From NCBI RefSeq assembly GCF_964199755.1, contig NC_133930.1, positions 27,982,071 to 28,046,070 of the forward strand: DNA of 64,000 bases, given 5' to 3'. Below are positions 1 to 11,600 of this stretch, one piece after another. Every line of letters starts with the position of its first letter. The stretch's first letter is position 1. The notes below the pieces were generated by a model. It saw only the letters and a list, made by a program, of their open reading frames with translations, was not told the DNA's origin and did no database searches. Source of the DNA: Larus michahellis. Its lineage: Eukaryota; Chordata; Aves; Charadriiformes; Laridae. The position numbers were made by a program, and so were the translations under genes.

Positions 1-950
1 CATCTTGTCCACTTAGTGGATGGAACTGAAAAAAAAAAAAAAACCCACGAGCGGCTCTTACGCAAAATAATGAAAGAACAAGAAAATAATAATTAAAAAA
101 AAAAAAGTAAAAAACAAAAAATTCCTCCCCCTCGTCACTTTTGGGACTTTGGAAGGCGACTGACAGCCCAGGGGAAACGCTCCCCCCGCCGCCGAGAGGC
201 CCCCTCCCGTCCGGGCCCGCCGGACCGGCCACTCCCCGGGGAGGGAGGAGGACAGCCCGCCGCCCCCAGCCCAGCCCGGCGGCCCTGACACCCACCCCCG
301 AGCGGGGCCGGGGGATGCCGGGCAGCAGGTGTCGCCGGCCGGGCTCCCCCCTCCGTAGCGGCCGCCTTACCCACGCCGGGGTGTCCCGGGCGAGTCGCCG
401 CTGCCGGTGCCGGTGCCGCCGCTCTGCCGGGGGCGGGGGGCGGGCGGTGCTGCCGAGCCGCCGCCGGGGCCACGCCTGCGGGAGCGCGACGGGTCGCGCC
501 CGGCCCCGCGGATGCACCGCCCCCGGGCCCCGGCCGCCCGCGGGGCGAGGGAACAAAGCCGCGCTGTGACGGCCCCGGGCAGGGGGAGGTTGGTGACCGG
601 CTCCCGGGCGGGTGGCAGCTCGTCCCGCCGGCGGCCTGCGCTTTGCTCGGGCGGGCAGGCGAGATGCCCACACGCCAGCGTGGGCCCCGACAGCGCCCCG
701 GCCCCGGGAGGGGGAGCACCGGCCCCCGGCCGGCGCCTTTCGGAGGGGAGCGGTGCCCTCTCCCGGCCGGAGCGTGGCTGCAGGGTGAGAGCCGGCCGGG
801 CGGGCGCGGGGAACCCCCCCCGGCACCCCCGCACGGTAGCCCGAGCCCTCCCCGGGCCGTCGGGCCGCCGTCCCGGAGCCCGCAGCGCCCCCCGGGGCAG
901 TGCCCACGCAAGGGGCTGGTTGGTCACACTCCCGGCCCGTCAGTCCAGGC
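1..950 (-). promoter_or_regulatory. ARHGEF28: CpG island, probable ARHGEF28 promoter and first exon
   Basis: From about 180 to 950 the sequence is very GC-rich and full of CpG, and it drops sharply to AT-rich sequence after 1,000. On the minus strand a strong donor (GG followed by GTAAGG) lies with its GT at 369-370, so a first exon running from somewhere below 900 down to 371 is plausible. Reading frames through it look like ordinary GC-rich open frames and I recognise no protein. In human, ARHGEF28 lies beyond the 3' end of UTP15 in the same orientation, which here means minus strand with its 5' end at this place. The gene name therefore rests on synteny alone; the rest of the gene would lie to the left of the window. 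Confidence 0.45.
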
Positions 951-3900
951 GCGTTTCGTGCGACAGAATGCTTCGATCCGACAGACCACAGCGTCTCTTG
1001 GCTTTTCGGCTGCTGCACGTACACAGCACGTAACTTCAGCTACTCTTGAAATCTTGTCATGTTGACTCCCTAAGCCTATTCTGACAACCTTTTTACGCTA
1101 GTGAGGACAGTAGAGCGCTGAAGATCTGGTGTTGAGTACCAGACTGGGGGTAGGGATTTACCAAGCTCCCTCTCGGCTGTACTGTAACTTAATTCATCTG
1201 CTTGCTGTAGGTGGTCAGCATACCTTCTTTGTAATAGCAACATTTTAGCACAATACTGGCGGGATGTAAAAAGTTTACCCAAGTGCTGTAAGCAATGCAT
1301 GAAAGCATTAGTGTTTTACTGTAAAGCAGTGGCTGAACACTATGAGGTGTCTATCTCAGTATCCCAAATATCGGGGAAACAGAGGAGAACAGAGGGGATC
1401 AGAGGAAGAAAAAACATGAGAGCTGGATCTGTTCAGAATTAGAGCTTAAGTAGGGTCTGAGTACTAGTTTATTGAGCAATGCTACAGTTTGAAATTGACT
1501 AAGACAATAGTAAAATATGTTATCCAAGTCCTCCGAGAGTACCATCTGAGATGAAAGCATGCTCTATTGCCATGCCTCTTTTCCACGCTGTACTCTTTTC
1601 CCATACGTACAAGGATACTTGCAGGTCCTGAGTTTTAAACTGAAAACCGCTTACGATGAAAATATTAAACACATTAACTTTAATAATCTGTGCTGACAGT
1701 TTAAAAAAGTTGTACTAGGAGACGGCCACACAATTCAGACTGACATTTTCCTTAACTAATATTGAAAGGCCTACATATTCAACTAATAGAAAAGCTGTAG
1801 CCAAGCTGGTAAATACGCTGAAGGCTCCCAGTGAAGAGCATGGGATCACAGCCTGACTCACTTTTCAGAATCAAAAATTCAAGCCTATCAGCTATTGTCT
1901 TCTTACCATATATTCTTAACGCAATTACACCCCTCTCATTCACTGCCCACCTAAACACATGCAAATTCCACCATCATTTTTAAAAAGGAAGTAAATTAGG
2001 CTGCTGCAACAGAGCACAGGTCATGAAGGTACCTCTCTGAAGGAGAGAAAGAAGCCAGTAAAATCACCCGGTGTGTTTCATCAAGTTTCATGGCTTTGCA
2101 TGGCGTGTGTCCGTCTCTAGAATTGGAAACTTTTCATTGGTTTGCTGAGGGTAGCTTGTCAGACAGACAAACACCTGCGCAGGGTACCAGGAAGCAGGGA
2201 GTTTCTGTGCTGCGCTTGTCAGAACAAGTCCACAACTCTGAGATCGCCGAGGTAACGCATCTGCTGGCTGCACTGCCATCAGGGCTTTGGAAAGTTAAAT
2301 TTGCGAGGAGGAAAAATAGGAGATACCGGCTGACGGGGTGCAGCCGGGTTAGGGGTGGCTTGCAACCATCTTACTGCACCTTTCCAAATTTTCCTAATTG
2401 AAAGAGTTATTCAAATAACTCGTTAAAAGTTGTAATTTACTTTACATAATTTCCAACACTGCGTAGTATTACTCTAAGATACTGACTTAGACCTCAATTC
2501 CAGAGGAAACTGCCTCTTGCATTTCCATAATGCAAACAAGGATTTAGGTAAGCTTTTTCTACGTGTTGGGACTATGCATGCAATATGTTTTGCCAGACCA
2601 TATTCAAATATCAAAGGAAAAAAAACAAACGCATACATTTCAGAGGCTGTCTTCGGATCACACGGGTCATCCTGGCATCAAAGTAATGACTGTTGCCCAG
2701 GATTTATGCGTCGCTGAGTAATGTTTACTCAGTTTTTCATGATGTGCGGAACAGTTTCTGCTTGAATATATCGGTTATTAAAAACAGCTTAAAGCAAAGA
2801 ATCTGTGATCTGCCAACTACTACCTTAATTAATAAGAATTTAAATGTTTAGATGAATCCTTATCTTTCAACGTACGCATGCAAAAAGTAATGTTACAGAA
2901 TGGAAGGCATCATAGGCAAAGAGGCAGTGAGGTGGTTTCTTGGTCTTACTAATAATACTACTACGTAGTTCTTTCTTACGACTATTGCTCCTACTCTGCC
3001 TCTCACCCCTCCTGTCTCCCAGGTGACACAGCTTGGGGAAACTTCTCCAAGGGGAATTCTAAAATAACAGTCTTAACAAATGCGTACTAAAATAAGAAAA
3101 ATACTGAAATAATCCTTGCCTGAAGACCAAAGCTGGTGTTATAAGTTGTGGTACAGTAAGATCCAGAAAGGAAAGTAACTCTCGTTGAAGACACTAACAA
3201 CAACAAAAAGAAGACAAACCACTTGAAGCCATCTGCCATCAGAATATGCCATAGCTACAAATAGCTTAGTAGATAAGGATTAAAATCACAATTTACACTC
3301 AAATCTTTTTACAACACAGTGTTTTAACATTTCTTATACACCTTTTCCTTCTTTTTTAAAGGGGTTGTAAATGAAGTATTGAAAACTACATGTGGGGTGT
3401 TTTTTTAATTTCTTTAGTTTTGCCTATTTTTCAAGTGTAAATTGCGTGTGATCTTCACAAAAAAATTTCTCGGTAGCTCCCAAATTTATATTTTAAATCA
3501 TAAACTGCAGTATCCTATAAAATCTGATGTTTTTCCATAGGATTTCTGACTTCTTTGTTTTGCAGTATTTCAGTAGTTCAGGTTACAGGCTCCAACCATG
3601 GAACGCCAGTGAAAGGCAGACTGGGGTTATCCAGAGCAACCTGAAAATGTTTCAGCTCAGTATCACAACTGTTACCTTCACACAAACTCTGAGCCCAAGT
3701 ACATATGCAAATCAAAATAAAGTATTTGGCAAGATGTGCTTGTGTTGCACAAGCATTGTTAGAGCCATTTCAAACCCTTTTTGTTTGCTTTTAAATGCAG
3801 AGAAGTGACAGTCTGAAGACTAATCACGGTTATTTGCTGGCAATAGCGATGACAAATTCACCATCCAGATGGTCTTCTGCAGTACAAGGAGGTTGCTTTG

Positions 3901-3971
3901 GGCAGGGTTAGAAAAAAAAATTTGAATCTCTAAAGAGGCAGGGTCAGAAAAAAATTTTGAATCTCTAAAGA
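3901..3971. repeat. Two-copy tandem duplication, 36 bp unit
   Basis: Copy one spans 3,901-3,936 and copy two 3,937-3,971. Both start GGCAGGGT and end TTTGAATCTCTAAAGA, and differ by a few bases and the length of an internal A run. It looks like a recent slippage duplication in non-coding DNA. Confidence 0.85.
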
Positions 3972-5489
3972 GGTACATTTTATTTCTTTGTTTACTTGTT
4001 TTCTTTTAAGTAAGGGATGTCTAAAGCCTGCTTTAATGTGCTCAAAATTTGTCCTAACACAGCCCACTCTTTCACACGTAGCCAACTCATGAGATTTCAA
4101 ACCTAAAGCAGAAATCCTTGGCAGAAGGCTGAACGATCAGAAAGCATCAAGAAACCCATTCTGCACCAAAACTTCAGATTTTAGGTGTGTACTGTTTTCA
4201 TTTACTGGCGCAAGCACATGAAGTGATTTATATTGTCTCAACTCCAGATTTACACCAGTGATTAAACAGAAGGCACAAATCTGTAAGTAGGAACATATTT
4301 CATTTGAGGAGGGCTGGAGTAAGCACATAACCTTGAGAGAGTAACAGAATGGAAACAACTCTCTTGTGACAGCTCAAGCACAGTCATGTGGGGCTCAGCT
4401 TGGTACATAACACAGCAAGTATATTTCCATCTTCTTTTATACCCATCTATTTCCCAGCACTTCCTGCCACGTCAATCAATCAGTCAGAAATAGTTTACTT
4501 TATTGGTCACTTCAATATTACACTTCGACAGTGTTGCTCATTCCCTTCACAGTTTACTGTGTTCTCTGACAAATTCTTTATGCTTTGTATAGCACCCTTT
4601 TAGCAACTGCCATTACCAGTGCATCCTCACAAATAACATCACTCAGCCCCTTCCACTGACGGTTAGTGAAGCACGATGCCAAAACTACTCAGGAACATGA
4701 ATATTTTCTCCACAAAAAAAAAAAAAAAAATCAGTACAAATTTTGCATTCAAATATCATGTTTTATCTTGTTCAGCAAGACAAGTTTATTTAAAATATAT
4801 GTATTTACAATATCGAGTAAACTTCAAAAACCTAAACCAAGCTGTCTTATTTCATATGCTGTTGGCACCGTGATGGGAGCAGCAATAAAGATGACCTGGT
4901 TAGAAGGGGAAAAACACTGAATAGAAGGAAATGTCTGCTGAAATACTGACCACAAAAATGCCTGCCAGACTGGGAGCCAGAGCATCCTTGAGGAGCACAT
5001 CTTTCAAGTCCAGCTGGGCACCAAGAAACTGGAGACATTCTTGATATGCATAAAAACAAGGAGATACAACAGCAACTTTTCATCTGCAAAGGTGAAAATC
5101 AGTCTGGAAAAAACAGGAAAAAATCCTGAGAAAGTAGGAAATGGCAAATGCCAATGGGTGTTTCTAACTGAAAGACCAGAAAAACAGCCTGGGGGGAGAA
5201 AAAAAAAAAAAACCACCAGAAAAAAACCCCAACCAAAACAAAAAACTGGTCCAAGAAAATAGAAAACATCATTATCTATTGGCTGTCCCACATGGGGGTG
5301 TCCTGTGCCCCCGTATGTCAGTCCAATATAAAAATGACTTGCTTTTTACCCAAAATGAAGCCTCTTTCTATGAGAAATTCCCATGCACGCACCCTTTTCT
5401 GATCTCCTAGACAGATCAGACCCTCGCTGGGGACACCAGTCTGCATCCAAACTCCATGATGCAGATCATCCTTGAAGCAAGACATTGTC

Positions 5490-5543
5490 CATTGGTCCCA
5501 ATTTTGCAATCAGTTTCATTGGCCCCAATTCTGCGATCAGTTT
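5490..5543. repeat. Two-copy tandem duplication, 27 bp unit
   Basis: Two adjacent 27-base copies (5,490-5,516 and 5,517-5,543), each beginning CATTGG and ending ATCAGTTT, with about three mismatches. It lies at the edge of an unidentified block from about 5,270. Confidence 0.85.
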
Positions 5544-5969
5544 GTATTCATGCTTCTAAGTAATTAATCATATGTGCTGCTTTACTCATGGTAATTTTGT
5601 AATAGCCTGTAATATTGAAATATACACTTGCTTTGTTATTGATTGCTATTGAAATTGATTGCTGTGGCTGTTTATTTGCTTTCCTGGCAATAATTTTGTA
5701 GGTGCTTGTAATATGTATCTACTTACTTTACTAACTACACTAGCTTCTACTCAAGTAGCAGAAAATCAGTTGGCCAGTCAGATAAAAGTCTTCAAAATTT
5801 CATTTCAGTAGTCCTGCTAGAAATTACGATCTTAAATATTTGTTTTTCCATGTTTTGATCACGTTTCCATCTGTGTAGATGACATCTTCCACCTGCTTCC
5901 AGCTCTACCTTGGCAAACTCACTTGGTAGAATACCATGAATGGTAAACGTCGTAAAAATCATATTACCA

Positions 5970-7062
5970 TAAGATCATAGAGTCATAGAATAGTTTGGGT
6001 TGGAAAGGACCTTTAAAGGTCATCTAGTTCAACACCTCCCTGTAACGAGCAAGGACATCTTCCACTAGATTATGTTGCTCTGAGCCCCATCCAACCTGAC
6101 TGTTAATGTTTCCAGGGATAAGGCATCCACAACCCCTCTGGGCAACATGTTCCAGACTTTCACCACCCTCATTGTAAAAAATTGCTTCCTTTTATCTAGT
6201 CTAGATTTACCCTACTTCAGCTTAAAACCATTATCCCTTGTCCTGTCACTGCAGGCCCTACTAAAAAGTCTATCCCCATCCTTCTTATAAGCCCCCTTTA
6301 AGTATTGAAGGGCTACAATATGGTCTCCTTGGAGGCTCCTCTTCTTCAGGCTGAACAGCCCCAACTATCTCAGCCTGTCCTCATAGGAGAGGTGCTCCAG
6401 CCCTCTGATCATTTTTGTGGCCCTCTTCTGGACACGCTACAACAGGTCCTTGTCTTTCCTGTACTGAGGACTCCAAAACTGGACACAGCACTCCAGGTGG
6501 TATCTCATCAGAGCAGAGTAGAGGGTCAGAATCACCTCCCTCCACCTGCTGACCACGCTTCTTTTGATGCAGCCCCAGACACAGTTGGCTTTCTGGGCTG
6601 TGAGTGCTCTTTCTTGGCTCATGTTCAGCTTTTCATCCACTGGTTCCGACAAGTCCTTCTCCACAGGGCTGCTCTCAATCCCTTCATCCCCCAGCCTGTA
6701 TTGATACCGCGTGTTGCCCCAACCCACATGCAGAACCCCCTCATGAGGTTCACACAGTCCCACTTCTCAAGCTTCTCCAGGTCCCTCTGGATGGCATCCT
6801 GTCTCTCAGGAGTGTCAGCCACACCACTCAGCTTGGTGTCATCCACACTCACTGAGGGTGCACTTCATCCCACCATCTATGTCACTGATGAAGATACTAA
6901 ACAGTACTGGTCCCATTACAGACCCTTGAGGGACACCACTTGTCGTTGATCTCCACCTGGACATTGAGCCGCTGACCACTACCCTCTGTATGTGACCATC
7001 CAACCAATTCCTCATCCACCAAAAAATCCATCCATCAAATCCGTATCTCTCCAATTTACATC
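5970..7062 (-). mobile_element. CR1 LINE, 5'-truncated, reverse transcriptase 3' part
   Basis: The left edge (CATAGAGTCATAGAATAG, then the TTGGGTTGGAAAGGACC motif) is the reverse complement of the avian CR1 3' terminus, so the element runs right to left. Minus-strand fragments read as the C-terminal half of CR1 ORF2: near 7,050 a KLERYGFDG-like start, then [13 protein letters not shown] and [15 protein letters not shown] of the reverse transcriptase, then the downstream part with [20 protein letters not shown]. The element is 5'-truncated inside the reverse transcriptase domain, as nearly all avian CR1 copies are, and the frame is interrupted by stops and shifts, so it is dead. It lies between UTP15 and the left CpG island. 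Confidence 0.93.
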
Positions 7063-8244
7063 AAACTAATCAGCTATTTTAATCTAACTTCTTCCTATGG
7101 TTCTGCTAGCCACACCTCAAACTTTGAGGTACTATAATGGATGCATACTTTAGACATTCATATTATCAATCAGAACTGAGAGTATGTTTGATGTCAAGGT
7201 CAGTGGTTCTCAAGTGTGCAACGCTAGGCTGCTAAAAGAAATGTCCACGCCCCCCAAGCACTACTGAGGGGTCATGGAATAAGGAGGCTCTACGAAGAGC
7301 CTCTCCCCCAGAAAACTCATTTTGTGTGACGTCTCCCAAGACATATTGCCTGATTAAGTCACACAATTAAAAGTAGTACACAGATTTCCTAAAAGACAAA
7401 AGAAAGTTCAGATCTATTAGCAGAAATAAAATAAAAATAGTAAAGTAGGCAGCAAGGAAAATAGAAGTTTAAAGTTTGCATGAACATGCTCCTCATTATT
7501 ACCTATTATCATCCTAAATCTTCAAAACCAGCAGATCAGAGTAGCCAGGAACACATATTGCTCACCTACTAATTTAAGGGTAGACCAGACACCAGTCCAC
7601 ACTTTTTACTCAAGAATTGTTAAGATTTTAGGTAGAACTTGGAAAATTGCTCAAGTTATTTCTACCACCGATACCCACCTTTCACTGCCACACTTAAGCA
7701 AATTCCTTTTGCAGGAAATTCACATTGTATGTCAAATAAATTGCAGGCCTGGGGGAAAATGCAAGTCACTGAAAATAGTTTTAGGACAAAATTCTACCCT
7801 ACAGGACACCCGTCTTTTCAAAGGATACCATCTTTCACCAGCACTGCTTGAAGTTAAAAGAGAACATTCAAATACTTTCTGATAAGAATGTAGACTTAAA
7901 TTACATGTATTGTACATTGAAACTGACAGAATTGCACAAAAATTGAGTTCTTTTACTTAACTGAGGATTTTCTCACTGGCATGCAGTTTACTTACTAACT
8001 TCATTAATTTAATTGATTTCCCTTTAGAAGTAAGAATTACCTATTTTCTAGATAATTATAATTCATTATAATGAGTTAGTTGATAAAAAAAAATTAAACT
8101 ATCAAATTTTTCCATATAGGTAAGCATGCACTTGCTTTCTTGAGTCATTTTGCTGTTTCCTATGAATGCGTGGAAGTCTGAAATGTAGATGAAGCACGGA
8201 GAGAAAACACAATGTAGTCAAGTTTTATCAAACACCTCTGTAGT
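7063..8244. other. Intergenic, no gene seen
   Basis: AT-rich sequence between the CR1 and the 3' end of UTP15. The short open frames show no recognisable protein and there is no clear repeat. Confidence 0.6.
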
Positions 8245-8250
8245 TTTATT
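8245..8250 (-). terminator. UTP15: Probable UTP15 polyadenylation signal
   Basis: TTTATT on the plus strand, i.e. AATAAA on the minus strand, about 420 bases after the UTP15 stop codon. It is the first canonical hexamer I see downstream of the stop; a variant signal nearer the stop cannot be excluded. Confidence 0.5.
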
Positions 8251-8667
8251 TCTATGTCCAAGTATGTGAGATGGGATATTAATCTTAAATAAGGTCTATG
8301 ACACATTAAAATTAGACAAATCTCAATTATTTTCTGGTAAATAAAAACTGTAAATTGTTGATTGTTTTTCTAAATCAAACAATGACTTAGTACTGGCTGC
8401 ACAAAACACTCCTTAAAACTTACATAACTTTGGAATAAAACTTTTAAAATTCAATTTTTTGAAAAATATTGCATGGAAAAATCTTGAAATTGCCATTCTT
8501 TCTCTGTCTTCAGTAATTCCTCCTATGCAGGAACACAGTGTGGAAGACAGAACTTCAACATAGAGGGGCTTATTTTGAAAGTCACTATTATAAAAAGTTA
8601 CCAGGAGAACAGACAATGTATTTCAAGACACATTATTTTTGTCACAATTTGCTGTGATGGTTGTCAG

Positions 8668-11600
8668 TCAGTTATTCGTACTTGTTTCAATGGTGTCTGT
8701 AAGACCATTACTCTTCTTCTCTTCTAAAGAAGTAGGTGTTTTCTTAGTAAAAGTAGCAAACAGTGTATCCATCATTCCCAAAACTTCTAGTAGCTCCTCT
8801 TGATAGTCAATCTCTTTTCCTATGGCTTCCTGAAGTCTCAAGAATTGTCTATCAACAACCGCTGACTGCCCAACCACAGGCTGATAAATGTCTGTAAAGA
8901 AAAAACATCACTTGAGAATCCACATACCTATAAAAGTGTGAAAATTATATTAGCTAGTTAAGAGATGCATTTAAGGAGTCTGGCGTAAGTCCAACATTGT
9001 GGACAAATAAGACAACTTTAACAGTGTTCTGAAAACAGTTAATTATGGGTATGTACTCACAGTAAAAGTAAGTCAAACTAACAGAAACAGAAGTTTTTAT
9101 GACCTCAAATACTATTTTTACCTCACTGGAGAAGCGGAAGTCACTTGTACTATGTAAGTATAGAAACACAAAGTATCAAAGATACTTAGAGACCATGAGG
9201 AGCTTCCTGCAGACGGTGCAAATCAGATACTGACTGTGGCCAAAGTTATCTGGTAATACCTCTTTTTGAATCATTCTCTTGACTCCGAGTTCACACTCAT
9301 AAAGAAACCCACAAAGGTTCAGTTTCTTAAAAATGTAACACTTTTTACCTTATTTCCAAGGTAGCTATATGGCTTTGATAATCTTTTTTGTGTTATACTT
9401 ACCAGTGATCATATCTGCAACAGTCACCAGTACAGGAGTGAATCTAGGCTCAATCACACGCCTGCAAAATTAGAAGACATCCCAATTTTACTGGTTTTGC
9501 CAACAGCACTCCTCTCCCACCAGCAAGCAGCTTTGTCATACGGGCGTACAGACATATTTTTCTTCATGAAGAGCCATCACAGAATAGCAGCCAGAGATGA
9601 GAGTCAAAAAAAGCTACATATGTGGTATTCACCTCCCCCCTTTCAGGAAGGCAGTGGGGGCTGGAGGACTGGCAAAAACCTTAGGTACACATAGGCACAA
9701 GTTTCATCAAAGAGACAGAAAATAACTGACTAAGGGTAGAATGTCTGGCAAAGAAGTAAAATATACTGTCTCACAATATTAGCAAAATTGTTTTGTGCTA
9801 ACAGGTAAACAATTTCAGTACTATCCCAGACCTTGATATCTGAATGCAGAAGGCATGCGAGATCTCAGGAGTATCAGTGTTCCACCCATGATCTGCTGAG
9901 ACTGTGGCAAAAGCTATTAAGAAATATCAGTCTCAAAACAGTCAAGGAGAACCCAGGTTAAAATAATACCTTGCCACAAAGGTAAGGAGGAGATTAATTT
10001 GCTTCTCGTCTCGGCCTGCAAGCGCGCTCCTCAGTGTTCCTCTGCGATGTAGCTCCTGCATGACTGCAACCGTAACTTCTGGAGTATAAAGCCTGATAGG
10101 TGGCTGGATATACACAAGAGTTTAGTACCAAAGGAACATCTTTACACACAAAACAGGGCTGGTATCAGCAAACCCAAAATGGAACCCGCACAAGTTTGAT
10201 TCCTTTCTAGTTATACATGGAAATAAAATTAGTTTGACATACAGAAAACATCCATGTTAGATGACAGCACACAACTCTGATGAGACAAAAACCAATGGCT
10301 TACCTCCAGTACTGCATCAAGGGCCTTGGAAGACTGAAAGCTCTTCAGCAGCTTGTCATATTTCCTCAAAACATGTTTTACAGGTTTACTGACACAGAAA
10401 TCTTCCTAGAATTGAACAACAAGTTCAGAATAAGACAGACATGAACACAATGAATTAGATGTATTACCACAAACTCATAAATAAAAAAATTTTGAGGAGT
10501 GATTCAGTATGCATTTTACCACCCCCCTATACCTGTTTAGGCACATAAGTTCTTCCTTTCACATAGGTTCTATATGCTGGTTGTCTCTTCTTTTGAGAAT
10601 TTTCTTTCCTTTCTTCAGGTTTTCTGTGTTTAACATTTAGCACACCGTTGGTCATGCCTACAACTATAGTTTCATCTTCAGGCTAAAATAAAGAAATAAA
10701 GGTTAGGAAACTAGTGTTTTATTTGATGATGCATGCTCTACCGTGCAGATTTTTAATGTTGATTCTTAATGATAAGGCTCTAATCACAATGTCATAGAAT
10801 AACTTAAGTTGGAACGCACCTCTATGAGGTCCTGTGGTCAAATACCGTGTTCAAAACACGGACAGCTTCGAGGCTATGATCATAAGCAACGTTATCCACC
10901 TAGTAAACCTTTAACAAACACCCAGAGGGACTAAAGCCTGACTAGTGAAGCAAGCTCAAACATCCAATAACATCCTTCTGTAAGTACAATCTATGACAGG
11001 CTTTGTTTTTTGTCAATGGTGTACAACTGCCTTTGGCTATTGCATGCCATAAAGTAGACATGAACATCACCTACAGGAAAGCTATCATGGAACAGCAGGA
11101 TTCTGACAAGCAAGTGAAAGTTGTTCAAAGTATCAGTCACTAGTATAAATTTCACCTACATAAGAAAGGCTGCATGTATTTGATGCTAAAGATTATAATT
11201 TTAATTGATGCACTGGAGAAAAAACACTGACTTCACGTATAAAATAGTGAGTTCTGACCTATTACTATTAACAGATAATTCTATGAAAACATTCAATATT
11301 AGTTGAATGCTCAACTGCTGGTAAGAAAAAAAAAAGTATTAGGAATTACTACAGAAGAAATAATAACTAGAAAGACATTATGCCACTAAATAAATCCGTT
11401 GTTTACCCACATCTTAAGTCCTACGCGAGTCATTCTCAAAAGAACACTAGCAGATTCAGAATAAAAGCATAAAAAATCCACTATTTGAGAAACACCTCTT
11501 CAACATGGGGATAAAAAGATAATTGAGGAAGGATATGACAAAAGCCTACAGCATTATGACAGGTATGGATGGAGACGTCTCATCAATGTCTCATATAGGG

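Larger units (their letters stand above)
951..5964. other. Intergenic, no gene seen
   Basis: AT-rich sequence between the left CpG island and the first CR1. No frame shows a recognisable protein or splice pattern. It holds two small tandem duplications (3,901-3,971 and 5,490-5,543), several poly-A runs, and a slightly GC-richer block at about 5,270-5,545 that I could not identify. Confidence 0.6.

Noticed and set aside
135-927. Long open frames on both strands in the left CpG island
   Set aside because: Stops are rare at this GC content; the frames are Arg/Pro/Gly-rich without domain character and end near a predicted non-coding first-exon donor.
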